A stretch of 64,000 bases of DNA from Pycnopodia helianthoides (lineage: Eukaryota; Echinodermata; Asteroidea; Forcipulatida; Asteriidae). A model generated the notes under the pieces. That model did no database searches. It was not told where the DNA came from and saw only the letters and a list, made by a program, of their open reading frames with translations. Below, one piece after another: positions 1 through 12,256 of the stretch; position 1 is the stretch's first letter; every line of letters begins with the position of its first letter. The DNA is taken from the NCBI GenBank assembly GCA_032158295.1, contig CM063251.1, forward strand, positions 7,474,253-7,538,252, given 5' to 3'. The position numbers were made by a program, and so were the translations under genes.

Positions 1-165
1 GCGGTCTCTCTATTTTGTCAATATCTTTATCTTTGTTCGGGGTGCCAGTCGGAAGCCATTCAACCTGTAACTGCCGTATAGCCAGGGATCACACCCAAGT
101 TTGCGATACAACCTGGGAAGTGGTAGCAGAAATTTCACCTTAAGCGGGTGCAACTTTTTTTTCAA
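1..165 (-). repeat. SINE family C fragment (body)
   Basis: Reverse-complement match to the body of the full SINE at 47697-48001 (GGTGCCAGTCGGAAGCCATT, GATACAACCTGGGAAG). The tRNA-like head would lie left of the window edge. A further 3' tail with CCCAGTCAGTTTCCCTTG follows at 250-285. Confidence 0.65.
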
Positions 166-1014
166 ACATCAAGTAATAAACTACAAGGGAAACTGACTTG
201 TTGCAGGTTCAAGTCCTTGCCCTAGTAAATTTTTCCATTTTTAACCCTAAATTTACCCAGTCAGTTTCCCTTGTGGTTTATTGAAAACTGTTCACAGAAT
301 TTATGTGTAGGCCTGTATTACCAGTATACATGTATCAATGCATTCCTTAAAAATCAAGATACCTAAAAACCAAGATACTTCAACTGTCTTTAGAACAGGC
401 CAACTAAATTATTTCTCAATGAAACACCCACTCACTCACAGAAGTTATTTACTGTGCTGTTTGACAGCACCATTCCAAATAATTATGCACGCAAAAAACA
501 GCCATAAAATATAGCTATACCGGTACATAAATAAACTAAATAGAACCGTACAATTTTCAAAGGATCTGTTGACAGTAATTCACGAATTGATGTACAGGTT
601 GCAGTTAAAATGTTTGAGAGCAATTTATCTTTTTTTTAATCTCATTTGTAAGCAATTATCATCCATGTACAAGCAATCATTCCGTGTGGAGTAATCATCC
701 GAATATTACCAAAGAGCCAGTCGTTAATGACGATATAATGTCAGCTCTAACAATGACAGTAATTTATCCGAAAACCACGAATTCACGATGCCTCAATATT
801 GCACTAAATATGTTTTTTAATACAATGATTCATAAAGTATGACTACTTTGACAAACACTGACTTCCATGTATAATGTGCTACCTGAAGAAGGCCTTGAGA
901 AATATTACACAAACGTTTACATTTTTGTCAGCTCAAATTGCAATCATAATTTCCCACCAATAATCTCTGATCAATGCTTAGTATTTTGAATTCATTTCAT
1001 AACACTTCATTTCA

Positions 1015-1330
1015 AGAGGCATTTTGAAAAAACAGTCCCGTTACACGTTTTGCTAAAGGCTTCTATAGATTACACGCGTGATATATTATGGATTATTTTC
1101 GTGATATATTATAAATTGTATTCGTGATATATTATATTCGTGATATACTATACAAATATTTGGATGCATTTCGAGAAAACAGCTCCCGGTTACACGTTTT
1201 GCTGTAGGCTTCAATAAGATTATATTTCTGATCTATTGTATATTTTTTCCGCGATATGGTATATAATATATTGTATTTGTGATATACTATAGATTGTATT
1301 TGTGATATTATGGATTATTTTTGTGATATT
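1015..1330. repeat. AT-rich imperfect tandem repeats, duplicated block
   Basis: Several copies of a unit like TTCGTGATATATTATA lie within two direct copies (1018-1150 and 1163-1330) of a block that starts GCATTT.GA.AAAACAG and contains GTTACACGTTTTGCT. No coding potential is seen. Confidence 0.6.
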
Positions 1331-1959
1331 GGCCTATTTTCTCGGGTTTAACTTGATAGGCGGATTCAAGAGAAATACCAACAACATTCTTCTTGAAGAT
1401 GAGCGTATTTCATAGCAACATAAAACTTTTTTCCAGGCAAATGAGGGCGTACGAGTTTTTGCGAGAATCTGAACTTCCGGGTACCTCGAATATGCAGCTA
1501 CAGCGTGTATTGTGGCAATTGTTTTTAAAAATAACTTGTAGTGCGATGTTTTAAAACATTTCATCCATTGAATATGGTCTGAATAGAAAGAAGCTTGATT
1601 TAGAAAAAGGTTAACAATTTCGCAAATCTTGGAAAAATAAGCTGACCTTAAATTCCGCTTCACGCTTGACCAAAAAGGCGATCGTCGTGATCCTTGACGT
1701 ACGCGCATGCAAACTCGAGCAAGCTTTCACATTTTAGTAATAGTACTACATTAGTACGGTACCTAAACTGCGCGAAAACTAGGACGTCGCTTGCGCCATG
1801 CAACGTCACATAAAATCCATGCGACTCAAGGCATGTTTTCGCGCTTTTAGTAACGAAGAACTTAGTGTCTCGATTTAAAAAAACAAAACATTTCCTAACT
1901 TCGGTTTGTTAATGCATTCGACACGGATTGCGCAACACAGCCAGTGTCAATTCCTTGAG

Positions 1960-2470
1960 GGGAAGACGCCATGGACAATTTCAAAAAGACATACTCTTGG
2001 TACGTAACAGCAAAAGCTACATGCTACGCAGCTCTATAGAAGTGCAATCAAATGTGTTGAGATTCTGAGATAAATTTCTGCAGGATGATGATATCATAAA
2101 GGTAGGATGTCGTCATCCCAAGATGGTTGATCCCAGCAAGACGACACCCTGAAAGTAGCTTGTCGTTCTCCAGGGGTCGATTTCACAAAACTCTTCCTAA
2201 CTTAGGACTAGTCCTAGGCAATGCTAAGAGATAGGACCAGTCCTAAGTTAGGACCAGTACTTAGGACTAGTCCTATCTCTTAGCATTGCCTAGGACTAGT
2301 CCTAAGTTAGGAAGAGTTTTGTGAAATCGACCCCTGGTATATATTTTATCTCTGGATGACGACATCATCAGAGTGTTCCCAAGATCTCGAAGTCTCAACA
2401 TTTTCAGGATGTTACTGTCATCCATGATGTCGACATGCTGAGATAAAATATATCGGGAAGACGCCATCTT
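1960..2470. mobile_element. MITE-like element with nested palindrome
   Basis: The direct repeat GGGAAGACGCCAT flanks the block (about 1961-1973 and 2457-2469) and could be a target-site duplication. Inside, GATGTCGTCATCC and GATGACGACATC recur in both orientations. An almost perfect hairpin (2173-2337) is nested in it. The minus-strand reading frame at 2273-2467 runs through the repeat and is not treated as a gene. Confidence 0.5.
2173..2337. mobile_element. Palindromic MITE, about 165 bp
   Basis: The two arms are near-perfect reverse complements. They start GGGGTCGATTTCACAAAACT and contain repeated TAGGACTAGTCCTA motifs. The whole unit folds on itself with almost no loop. It interrupts the surrounding GATGACGACATC repeat. 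Confidence 0.75.
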
Positions 2471-2617
2471 ACTCTAGGATTTTGGAGCGACACGCACGCG
2501 TCGCGGCAGCAAATAAATGGCAAAATAAAGTATATGACAAGTGACGCATGTTCCACCAATCAAATGACAGTAATCTATGTGTGCGTTTTATAACATCAAT
2601 TTGTTTTTCCATTCCAG

Positions 2618-2740
2618 GAAACAGCGGTGATATCAAACTGAAACATCTGGGATTTTTTACGGCAAGCCCTGAACACCTTGGACAGTATCAGAACCGGGGG
2701 GAATTATCTTATAAAAACATTATCGTCTCAGCCAAATGAT
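2618..2740 (+). CDS. Low-confidence terminal exon candidate
   Basis: TTTTTCCATTCCAG at 2604-2617 is a good acceptor. In one frame about 40 codons follow (NSGDIKLKHLGFFTASPEHL, then GQYQNRGELSYKNIIVSAK) to a TGA. I do not recognise the peptide. The nearest upstream ATG with a donor (1971, ending before GTACGT) has the wrong phase, so any partner exon would lie left of the window. It may equally be noncoding. Confidence 0.15.
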
Positions 2741-3002
2741 CACCCAGACAAACCATGCAATAAGGCTGTACATTTTAAATCATGCATGTATAAACTGAAC
2801 AGGGAGCAGTGCATCTGAGCGTAACAAGATGGTGTTACCTCCGAAGATATTATCATTAGTATTTCTTCCATTAAAACACGAGTGGCAAAGCCAAGGATGA
2901 GAGTAAATTAGAGTGGTACCTTTATATGTAAATTACTAACGAGATGACCGCATTGCCGGAGTGAGGGAACCCAACAAAAGTGGCAGCAGAGTGGCAAAGA
3001 AG

Positions 3003-3153
3003 GGCCGTGTCCCAATGTTCGGCTCCGGCTACAGCTTCGGCTACAGCTACGGCTACGGCTGATGCTAAGGGTTGCCAAGGACGTACTAACTTCAACGCAT
3101 AACACGGAGATCCAGCCGTAGCTGTAGCCACAGCCGCCAATTTCGACACGGCC
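3003..3153. mobile_element. Inverted-repeat element with GGCTACGGCT arms
   Basis: Ends GGCCGTGTCCCAATGTTCGG and the inverted CCGCCAATTTCGACACGGCC, with inner arms built of GGCTAC repeats. It is related to the elements at 7738-8059 and 25206-25374. Confidence 0.65.
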
Positions 3154-3269
3154 TAATAAATTTACACCGTCACATATAATACTGGTATACTCCATTGGAT
3201 TACATTGATTCTGACATTATTTTTCAGACGCCAGAGTATTAGTGAACACTTAACAACAAAAATCAATTT

Positions 3270-3480
3270 GGCGTGTCGAGGCCAAGCGATCTAGCGCACA
3301 GGACTCAGTTCTGGAGGCAGAGTCATCATCAGAACGTGGGTTCGAATCCCGCGGAGGCCAGCCAAGATGCTTATTTCCTAGGAGCAGGACACTTTACCCA
3401 AGTGTACACATTGGAAACTGCGAGAGCTGAGACGGTTTTGTGCTGGATTTTTAGCCCCTTTATACCCCTTTCCCACGGAG
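3270..3480 (+). repeat. SINE family D copy
   Basis: A tRNA-like head with B-box GTGGGTTCGAATCCCG and the D-arm GGCCAAGCGATCTAGCGC, followed by the SINE body seen at 40695-40995. Because of the shared body it is a tRNA-derived SINE rather than a functional tRNA gene. Confidence 0.6.
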
Positions 3481-3535
3481 TTTAGACATTTTGAGCAATC
3501 GTTCAAAGGCAGCGGATGCTTTTGGTAGAAACGTA

Positions 3536-3957
3536 TTTGTTAAAGGCGCAGTACACGTTTGGTAATTAGAGCTAGCCTACTGATTGTGTTAATCCTATAT
3601 AAATGTTGGTCATCCAATAAAACTAACCTGTGAAAATTTCACTTCAAAAGTTGGTCGCGTTTTTGAGATATCACCAAAAAACCGGAGCGAATATTTCCAC
3701 GCATGGAAGAATATTCCCCCGTAGGAATACGCAGTCTAAGAAGCGTTTCTGACAGAAACGCTTCTCAGATTCAAATTTGATTCAAATTTTGGGGGAATAA
3801 AAAGTGATATATTTTCCATAACCGTAGTGCTTCGAAGTTAAAAGTTTCTCAAAATTTATTGTACGACCCAAGGCTGCTGTACTTCTTACCAAGTATAAGT
3901 TTTTATTGACACTAATTTCAGAGTCATTACCAAACGTGTACTGTGCCTTTAAGGAGC
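3536..3957. mobile_element. MITE with 27-bp terminal inverted repeats
   Basis: Begins TTAAAGGCGCAGTACACGTT and ends with its reverse complement AACGTGTACTGTGCCTTTAA. It directly abuts and replaces the left end of a family-F element, so it appears to have inserted into it. Confidence 0.7.
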
Positions 3958-4260
3958 ACCTGAGAGCTGCTGATAGTATAAAACATTGTGAGACAGGACT
4001 CCCTCTGAAGTAATATAGTTTTTGAGAAAGAGGTATTTTCCCACTAACATACTTGAACCTGAGGAAGGCTTCAGGTTCATGCATCTGAAAGCACACAATT
4101 CTGTGCAACAAGAGTGTTTTTCTTTTCATTGTTTTCTTGGAACTTCGATGACCAATTGAGCTAAAACATTCACAGGTTTATTGTCGTATGTATATGTTGG
4201 GATACACCAAGTGAGGATACTGCTTTGACAATTACCAAAAGTATACCCCGCCTTTAAGTC
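3958..4260 (+). repeat. Repeat family F, truncated copy
   Basis: Shares TGATAGTATAAAACATTGTG and GCATCTGAAAGCACACAA with the copy at 53107-53492. The left terminus is missing where the MITE at 3536-3957 lies. The minus-strand frame here is part of the repeat. Confidence 0.65.
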
Positions 4261-7200
4261 TGATGAACCTAGATAAATGCCTTGATGTATGGTAGATGTA
4301 AGAACCCAAGATTATTCAAACTGGAGGCATCACAAAATGGTTGAATTTCCATATAGATCTAAACTCCACAAAAACACATGAGCTTTATGAAGTGCAGTGT
4401 CCAATTAATGCGTAAGATAATTCTTCACGCAGACAAAGTGACAGTGTCAAAGCTCTCAGTAGTCTTTAGATGTGAAAATTTGCGTCTCAAGTCCAGGACA
4501 CCGTACTTTCAAACTGTCTTCCCCTGACATAAAGAAAAAGCTACCCCCCCCCGTTAAAAATGATAACATAATATTATACAATCATACTTGTACAATATGT
4601 TGCCGTGTGACTGACGCCTCATTTATTCCCAATTAGAAATAAAGAAGAATTTGAAATGAGCTGAAATGAGAATCGAAGGAGTTGGGAATGGCTTCTAAAT
4701 AACTTATGGACCGATCATTTTCTTTTAAATGGAACTTCTTTTCATTATAGGTTTTCCTAATTTATTTTCGGTAAGTAAGTGGCCTTTTTAAACGTCACGT
4801 TATTCTATTTCGTGCGAAATTGAAAGCTCCTCGAAACAGTCATTCTATTTCACTTAATGTGCAAGCAATTGTTATTTTGCGCCATGCGATTAAAACAGAT
4901 GGCCATTCGATTTAAGGATCCGCTGGAAAAGCATTCAAATTCGCAGCAGCTTTTTCGCAGAAATCTCTATAGTTGCGCCTACAGTCTGCTAAATGGAATG
5001 CCGATTTTGCTGAAAAGAACGTCTTATTAAAAAACACACATAGGCTACATTTCATTGAATATAATGCTACATACATTTGCATGCTTCAAATAAAACGTGA
5101 ACGATGGTTTCAAAGGGAATACGCAAATACGCATGAACATGAACGCATACAAATGAATTAAACATGCTGTTTTTGTGCAAAAATAATCTGGGAACCATGT
5201 TTTACTCTAAACATGTATTTTCACAATTTCTATAAAGATGTGGAAGTAATAGCATCAGACAATCTCACTCAATGTCTTCAAATTGTCTGTTAAATCTATA
5301 TGTCTGGAGAGCTTATGGGCGCTATGGCCAACTACCGTTGGATTGGCGCCTTATAAATTTAACGATTGATTGATTGTTTGATCGATTGATTTCACGCATA
5401 CATCGAAAAGAAAATTTGAATAACATTTTTCAGCAACCCGTTTGTCTACTGACGTGCGTAAAGTCGGAAATAGACGCTCATCTGCTTGACAATCGTTACA
5501 ATTCCTAAGAGAAACTTTGGTGACAAATTTATCCGGGTAACAAAGTACATTCTCCCGTCGGATACGTCAACTACTCCGCGGTGAATTTTAATGCAGCTTG
5601 AGCATGACTTTAATTCACTTTCGAGTGCTTATTTTCACAATTCGCTCGTCTTCAGAATCCGATATTGTATTTTGGTCTGTGCACCTCGTTGCCCTGGTGG
5701 TACGCATCACACAATAAGAAGTGCGATCACCTCGGTGTCTAGCCTGCATTCATCTAAAAGGTGTTTCCACTGCCTTTTAATCACCAGTTCGTTAATTTAC
5801 CCCCCAAAAAGGGAAATCCAATTTTCCTAATCCACAACGTTTGTTTACCGTATATGCCGACGACACTAATGCTGCTCTGGTCAAATCTCATTACGTTCTT
5901 AGGCTCATTTTGAATGCATTTATACCGATGCAGTGTTACGGTTTAACAAAAATTGTCTCGAGGTACCGGTAGGACGTCAGCTGTTTTGCGTGAAGCCTGC
6001 CTGCTGAACGTGCCGGAGCATTACACAAAAACATTGCAACCATTTTGCCGGGCAAACATCCAGATATAAGGCTACCTTTGACTCAATACATGTGATGTTA
6101 TCCGTGAAATAAGTCGTTTTGCAAACCGTCGGGGAAATATTTTGAAAATCATATTCTGTAATACTCTCGTACGGAGCGGACTTACCTCGTCGTTTGTTGT
6201 ACTAATTACTTATAGTATATTTTCTATGTCTCTTTAGTGCATTATTATTAATGCAGACACTTAAAAACACAATTTCTAAGTTGCTCAAGAGTGACCTACT
6301 TTCATAATTTTAGGGTTAAATGTTTTCTGTCGTCCAGGTGGACGCTAATGATCAGCTGAACTTTACTGTCTGATTTAAGACCATCTGGGCCAATTTCACG
6401 GCCAATTTCACAAAGAGCTAAGATTGATCTTGAGCTGTGCTAAGCAAAGTGTGAGGTCGCAATTCAAAGGCACCTTGGTGATATTGGAAACCCAACTTTA
6501 GATGAGTCTTAGGGCTTTTTGAAATCGAGCCAGCGACCGGCAGAATCCCACTTATTCAGCTCAGAATAAAATTCTGAACTCTTGGCTCGTCAACTTATTA
6601 TACTGGGTATTCACGGAAACATTTCCGCGGAAGTATTCACAGTTTTGCCTGAAGTTGCAAATTTTTATTAATGTAGTTTAATCTGCAATTTACCGGACTT
6701 CACACAATGTACTGTTCCCTCCAAGGGGTCTACAGATGCCAGACTAAAGTGCTTTAGTATGGCCAGCCTAACTTGCTAGAAAAATGCCATACCAATTTTA
6801 CGCATCAATAGGCTTTCAATGTACGCACCAATGGGCTTGAAAAACTGAATATTTTACGGAAACACTTCCGTGTTTTAACTTGGGGGGGGGGGGCAAACCG
6901 TGAATGTTTACGGAAATATTTATGTACAATATTTGGAACTTGTGAGCTTACCGTCAATAATTATGTAAGGACACTTATTAATCCGTAAATGTATAGGCCA
7001 TAGTGATGTTCCTTCAGAGCCACCATATTGCTGACGACAGTAGCTTCATAATATTGTTCGGTGGGATGATAATTGTCACGTTTTAAAAGAAATGAAGTGT
7101 ATCTATTGTTCAATTTCTTTTGACATCTTCGAAATGTGTTCCTATCTAAACCCTAAATGAACAGGAATTCATGTTTTTTTCAAAGAACAAACCGTTACAG

Positions 7201-7300
7201 TCAAGATTACATGTGCCTACGTGCACCGTGGCCCTTCACAGCCGTCTTCAGGGACGGATCCAGAGATGCATTTGCCATGGGGAGTGTTAGGTATAGGGGA
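4261..7300. other. Intergenic DNA without a recognisable gene
   Basis: No exon with family similarity was found on either strand. At 5310-5355 there is a SINE-like end (GGCGCTATGGCCAAC, then GCGCCTTATAAATTT) followed by TTGA repeats. At 6390-6535 there is a worn inverted repeat related to GGTCGATTTCACAAA elements. Confidence 0.5.
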
Positions 7301-7310
7301 GGCGGTGGAG

Positions 7311-7335
7311 AAAGAGAGAGAGAGAGAGAGAGGGA
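7311..7335. repeat. GA microsatellite
   Basis: A run of GA dinucleotides (7311-7335) followed at 7340 by a homopolymer of about ten G. The open frame across it (7157-7405) is not supported as coding. Confidence 0.8.
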
Positions 7336-7737
7336 GATGTGGGGGGGGGGGGGCTTAGGCGTTCCCGGCTATGTTTACAGAGAAGGGGTGCAGAGTAATT
7401 TGTGAAAGCCGGCATCATTCTCTCTCTCCCCCTCGGAGTAAAGACAACAATTTATGATCTAAGCGATAAATGTATCAATCGGATGTGATCTACTCAAAAA
7501 GGGCCCTAGTCTAAAGAAGATACTCTATAGGCAGCTGGACGGTGGGAGGAAGAAGGTATGAATAGTGGTCATGGCAACTTGACAAGGCGGTAGTGGAGAT
7601 GTTTGCAGAAGGAAAATGCGGTGAGGGGAGGATTTTATTGGCAAAGTTGAACAGGATATAGATGCTGGGAAATGGCAATAGCAGTAGACAATACGTGTAG
7701 TTTCTACCATTTTGTCATGTTTCCTGCCCGTCTATTC

Positions 7738-8059
7738 GGCCGTGGCCCAATTGGCGGCTTGAGCTATACGGCTACGGCTGGATCGCTGCGTCATCACGCG
7801 ATATCTAATATCCTTAGAAACACCCTTAGCAATAATATAGTCGTAGCTGTAGCAGTGGCTATACCAATTCGGATACGGCTTTTATTAGCATTCGTACAAC
7901 ACGGGCCAGTCTGTTCATTTTCAGTTTAGGGCCACCGTCTGAATCATGCGACTATGGCTACGACTAAGTGGCCGTTGGCTGTATGAGTATGTAGACCAGT
8001 GAAGAATAAGACTTTTCGGTGGTCCGGCCATAGCCAAAGCCGTTAATTTGGATACGGCC
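7738..8059. mobile_element. Large GGCTACGGCT-type inverted-repeat element
   Basis: Ends GGCCGTGGCCCAATTGGCGG and the inverted GCCGTTAATTTGGATACGGCC, with GGCTACGGCTGG and GTAGCTGTAGCAGTGGCTAT inside. At about 320 bp it is twice the size of the copy at 3003-3153 and may be two elements, one nested in the other. Confidence 0.55.
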
Positions 8060-11000
8060 TTAGTTTGGTTACGTCGTAGTCTTGATTGGCGACGTTTGTT
8101 TTGTTCCAGGAATCACTGGAGAAGAGATAATCTGTATCACACAAACATCTGGCTAAAAATGAAAAATAAGTTTTGATCCAGAATCATAGGCTTGCCCAGT
8201 CCCTCCGAGCCAGTCGATGTTGTGCCCTCTACCGTCCGGTGACTAATACAAAAAACAGCGCCGCCAATTAAGGACTAGTTACGTCGATGAATGCATGAAA
8301 ACCAAGATGGCTGCTGCTATGTTCTTTTTGGGGGGGGGGGGTTTGGAAAAGATCGTCAGAGGTCAAAATGGAGGTGAAGCCTTCACGGACTTCTTGCAGT
8401 GGCACCAAACCAAGATAAAGAAAACAGAATGGTCATTGTAACTGTCAAGTTTACGTGACATTGTTGTAAGTAGACCGGTGCTCTGTTTATGTATGAATTA
8501 TAACAAAAGCGAGGCATGAGGATCCAGTCTTCATATCCATTAAGCACAAATTCACGACCGTGTAATTAAAAAACCGACATAAACACACGTCAGTGTAGTC
8601 CAGTCCACACTAGCCCTGGTGGCCTTTCACTTTCGTATTACACTACATGTTAAATGGTGTTTTGGCTAAAAAATACCCTGGTATGCAAAATTGTTTTGAG
8701 TTTACTGTTTAGCCACTGTAGACCGATCCGTACGCACAAAGACATAAAAAATCGTTGTCTTTTTGACTGCCTATGCGAATTAGGTGTGTTGCTCAATGAT
8801 TTATACAATTTCCCTGTGAGTACAGCATAACATAACGACTTGTAAGACAATGACAACAAATATTTGAAACTAAAACACATAAACTGAATTCTGAAATCGG
8901 CGCAGACAATAGGCTGCTGGTTAAAGCGCGATAGACACGGAAACTGCACGGTCGGGTTTAAAAATAAAGCATTTATAAATCAACAAGGGTTTTTCGTCTT
9001 TTGTCGGAGTTTCAGTATAGGCCTATATTCACTTTAAGTTTAGTTGCAAATGTTTGATAAGTTTGTTCTACGCCATTATGTCAAGCTGTCCTGTCGGGGA
9101 AATTTGTAGCGTCGTTGAGGAAAACACTTAATTCGCATAAAAAGTAAAAAAATACAGCGATTTTCCCAATGTCTTTGTGTACAAAACCTTACACTGCCAG
9201 CGTCACAGCAATGACGGCGCGGCGTGCAGTACTTGCACGTTCGGATTGGTCTAGTGTGCTTGAACCTATCAAAAACAGCTGACATTATTCCATTTAAATT
9301 AAACGAGTGTGTTGTTACATTGATGAAAATCAACAGAAAATGTAAAAATGTAAATATAATAATAACAATAATAACAACATAGCAAATAAATAAATAAACA
9401 CGTATGAGAAACATGGATCAACAGACATTGAGCATAATGACGTGTAAATTTGAAATGGTTATATTAATGCATTCGATTTCGTTTTTGTGCACTCATAATT
9501 TCGTGGTTTTTCCCCAGATTCGTTTCAGACATTAAATTTCATTTATAGACATTCAAGACTATACCCTTTGACTATTCTTAAGCAGAATTATCATTAAACC
9601 CCTCCGAAGACCTCACTGTACTGTCCCCATATCCCTGGCCTTGACCACACACCTGATCTAAAGACAGTACGTATAAACTAAGTAATGTTGGCTTAAATGA
9701 CTTCGTCAAAAGCACTTTGACTACTCAATGACGTAGTCGATTCAACTCACAACAAAACGTCCGTTTGTGAGCGAGCCACATTATTTAAGGAGACGATATA
9801 ACATAATATGTGAGCTTTACACAATATCACCTTTACTAACATAGTCATAATAGCATGTAACTATTATTAGTGCCAATAAGCTATGCTAATTTTAGAATAA
9901 CAAAAGCGTATGATAATATGAAATTTCTTTTTAGAACCAACAACAGACTTGTTATTTTTATTATAGGCAGGGATGTGTTTTGCTCAAAGCATTTGCCCAC
10001 GTTCAGTAGATTCATTTTCCACGCTGATTCTGGCTTCAACTTGGCACTCAAGTAGTTTTTAATATTTAAATATTGTAGGAAATAAAACTTTCAACAATTA
10101 ATCCCTTTAATTTACCGTTAACAGTGACACTTTGTAGCGCGGATACGGAACAAAAATTACCGTTTCAGCTGCGGGGCTTTTTGGCACAAATTTCCTGCGC
10201 CTGTCTGTGTCCTAGCTCAATTTCCCCGAAACGTTGACTTGGAACAAATTGTGCTTGTTAAATCATCTCGTCTGTTGCGATTATCCGTGATGGATTAATC
10301 TGTATGCTTCCAGCTGAACTTCCAACCCCCTTTTAGTTCCGTTTTCTTTAGTGTCTGCTGACCATGTTGTTTTATTGTAAGATGCGTCACTGGTCTGTTC
10401 TCGATAACTGCTGCCCTAAAGGAGCTTTGAAATGGTAACATCATTCGTCGACGCTACCGCTCGTGTGAGTGCACAGTAACACGAGTAACAGCGAGTCACT
10501 TTGGATGAAACGCGAAGGAGAGCAAGTAACGTGAGTAACACGTGTAACACGAGCAGCAGGTGAGTAAGATGTGAGCACAAAACTAAGAGCGAGTAATGTG
10601 TAACAATATGTAACATGAGCAACATGATTCATGTCAGATGACTTAAGAAGAGTGACAGTGTTCAGGTAGTTTCGGATATAAATCCGCAAAATGTCCGGTT
10701 GGTGTAAATATACTGGCCGGGTAGATGTATACTTCAAATAAATGCATCAAAGAGTTGATAAGATAATAGCATGCTGTCTTGCAAAATAAAACGCTTGCCA
10801 TTAATGTTACCTTAAAGTTGTAAATGACGTTAGCCATTTTATCAAATCGGGAATGTTTTCTTGAAAACAAACAAACTGACATTAGTCTAAATTAAAGTGC
10901 CACTGTTCCTCCCAATGACGTGACCTAAATTTTACGACAAAGATCGGAAATCTTTGTTTTTAACAGGGAGAAAAACATTCAAACTTGGGAGCAATCAAAT

Positions 11001-12256
11001 TTCACCCACAATGCCACAATGGTATCCTGTTGTGTACAACTTATGGTTGTACAATAAATCTGTCATCACTCTCCTTTTCTTTTTAAAAATGAAATCTGGT
11101 TAAACGAGATTTTTAACTTGTTCTTTTGTATGAACTTCGAATGGATTGAATTATTTAAAAAACGAATGACCGGGCATTGTGCATTGAGTTCAGTTTTCAA
11201 GCCGTAGTCGATTAAGCCGATGGTGAAGATCCTTTTGAGGGACTTTCCTCGCCTGACATCCAATTTCCGGAGTTATTTGTCCCCTCCAATATCTTTTGTG
11301 GATTAGTTTAGTGTGAGCGTCAAGTCGAATACATTAATTTCTTTTCATGTCCTTTGATCTGGCGTACCATGGAGCGTACAAAGCGACCCTATACGCCGCG
11401 ACGGCTTCTTTTAAAATCACCAAATCAATCCAATTTGAAAAGACATTCAGGTGTTCGTTATTTGATCTTAAAATTTATCTCCGGGACACCTAAACACAGA
11501 AAAACAGTTCAGTTGGCATGGCAACCATGCCAAGCATCATTTTGTCTTGTCTAATTTTAACAAGACGAAGTTTGGCTGTGGGCTGGCTATCGGTCATGAC
11601 AAATTGTTGTGTGTGACATCGACTTTTGCAGTGAGTAAACAAGCTTAACCAATTTGAAAAACAAAAACGTTTTGTTCTATTGATGTGTTTCATCTCTGTG
11701 AAATAATACAATGTACAACATTGACAATGATTGCAAGCCTGTTATAAATAGTTTATGTTAACTTTCTTGAATTAGGGCAAAGCATGCATACATTTGACCA
11801 GTGACATTTTGTTTATTTATGTATTCATTGATTTATTTTGTTATTTCATTTTATTTGTTTATTTATTCTTTATTTATGTTGTTGTTTTATTTTTATTCAT
11901 TTATTTATTTTGTATCTTTATTTATTTATTTACTATGATTTATTTGTGTTCACCCACTTCAAATCTAGCTCAGAAAGCTAAGCGTTGGAAACAGTACCCC
12001 CTTCCCCCGTCCCCCCTCTCTCTCTCTGTTTAACTCGAGGAGTTGGGGTCGGTTGGTGTAATATCGAATTCTCATAAATTTGTCTTGGATTGAAGTGTCT
12101 CAGATGAAGACAAAGGATCATAGGCAGCTGTACAAATGGGATAACAATGTAATCTTTCTCATGCACGGGTTGAAAAGAAATGCGTATATTACCCAGGAGC
12201 AGGCAAACTATTACTACGTTTTATATTTTACAAATAGTTTGCAATTCTGATGTTTA
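8060..12256. other. Intergenic DNA, mostly featureless
   Basis: Apart from the weak cysteine-rich exon candidate at 9076-9278, no gene-like signal was found. At 10436-10620 there are degenerate GAGTAAC repeats. At 11800-11945 there is TTTA-rich low-complexity sequence. Confidence 0.5.
9076..9278 (-). CDS. Low-confidence cysteine-rich terminal exon candidate
   Basis: After a TGTCAG acceptor at 9283-9279 the minus strand reads 66 codons to a TAA. They include CKYCTPRRHCCDAGSVRFC and two more Cys (seven in all), with basic QRR and PRR sites. The frame fits the phase-1 donor of the signal-peptide exon at 15417, which would give a secreted peptide of about 67 mature residues. Against this, the pyrimidine tract is weak, an internal AGTGTAAGG is itself a good donor, the intron would be 6.1 kb, and CIFLLFMRIKC is oddly hydrophobic. 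Chance is a real possibility. Confidence 0.15.

Noticed and set aside
1971..2010. ATGGACAATTTC start with a GTACGT donor as a first coding exon
   Set aside because: The ATG lies at the edge of a repeat with a probable target duplication, and its phase does not fit the nearby exon candidate at 2618.
11794..12033. 79-codon hydrophobic frame (membrane-like)
   Set aside because: It is a translation of TTTA/TTTATT low-complexity DNA. Hydrophobicity follows from the T-rich codons.
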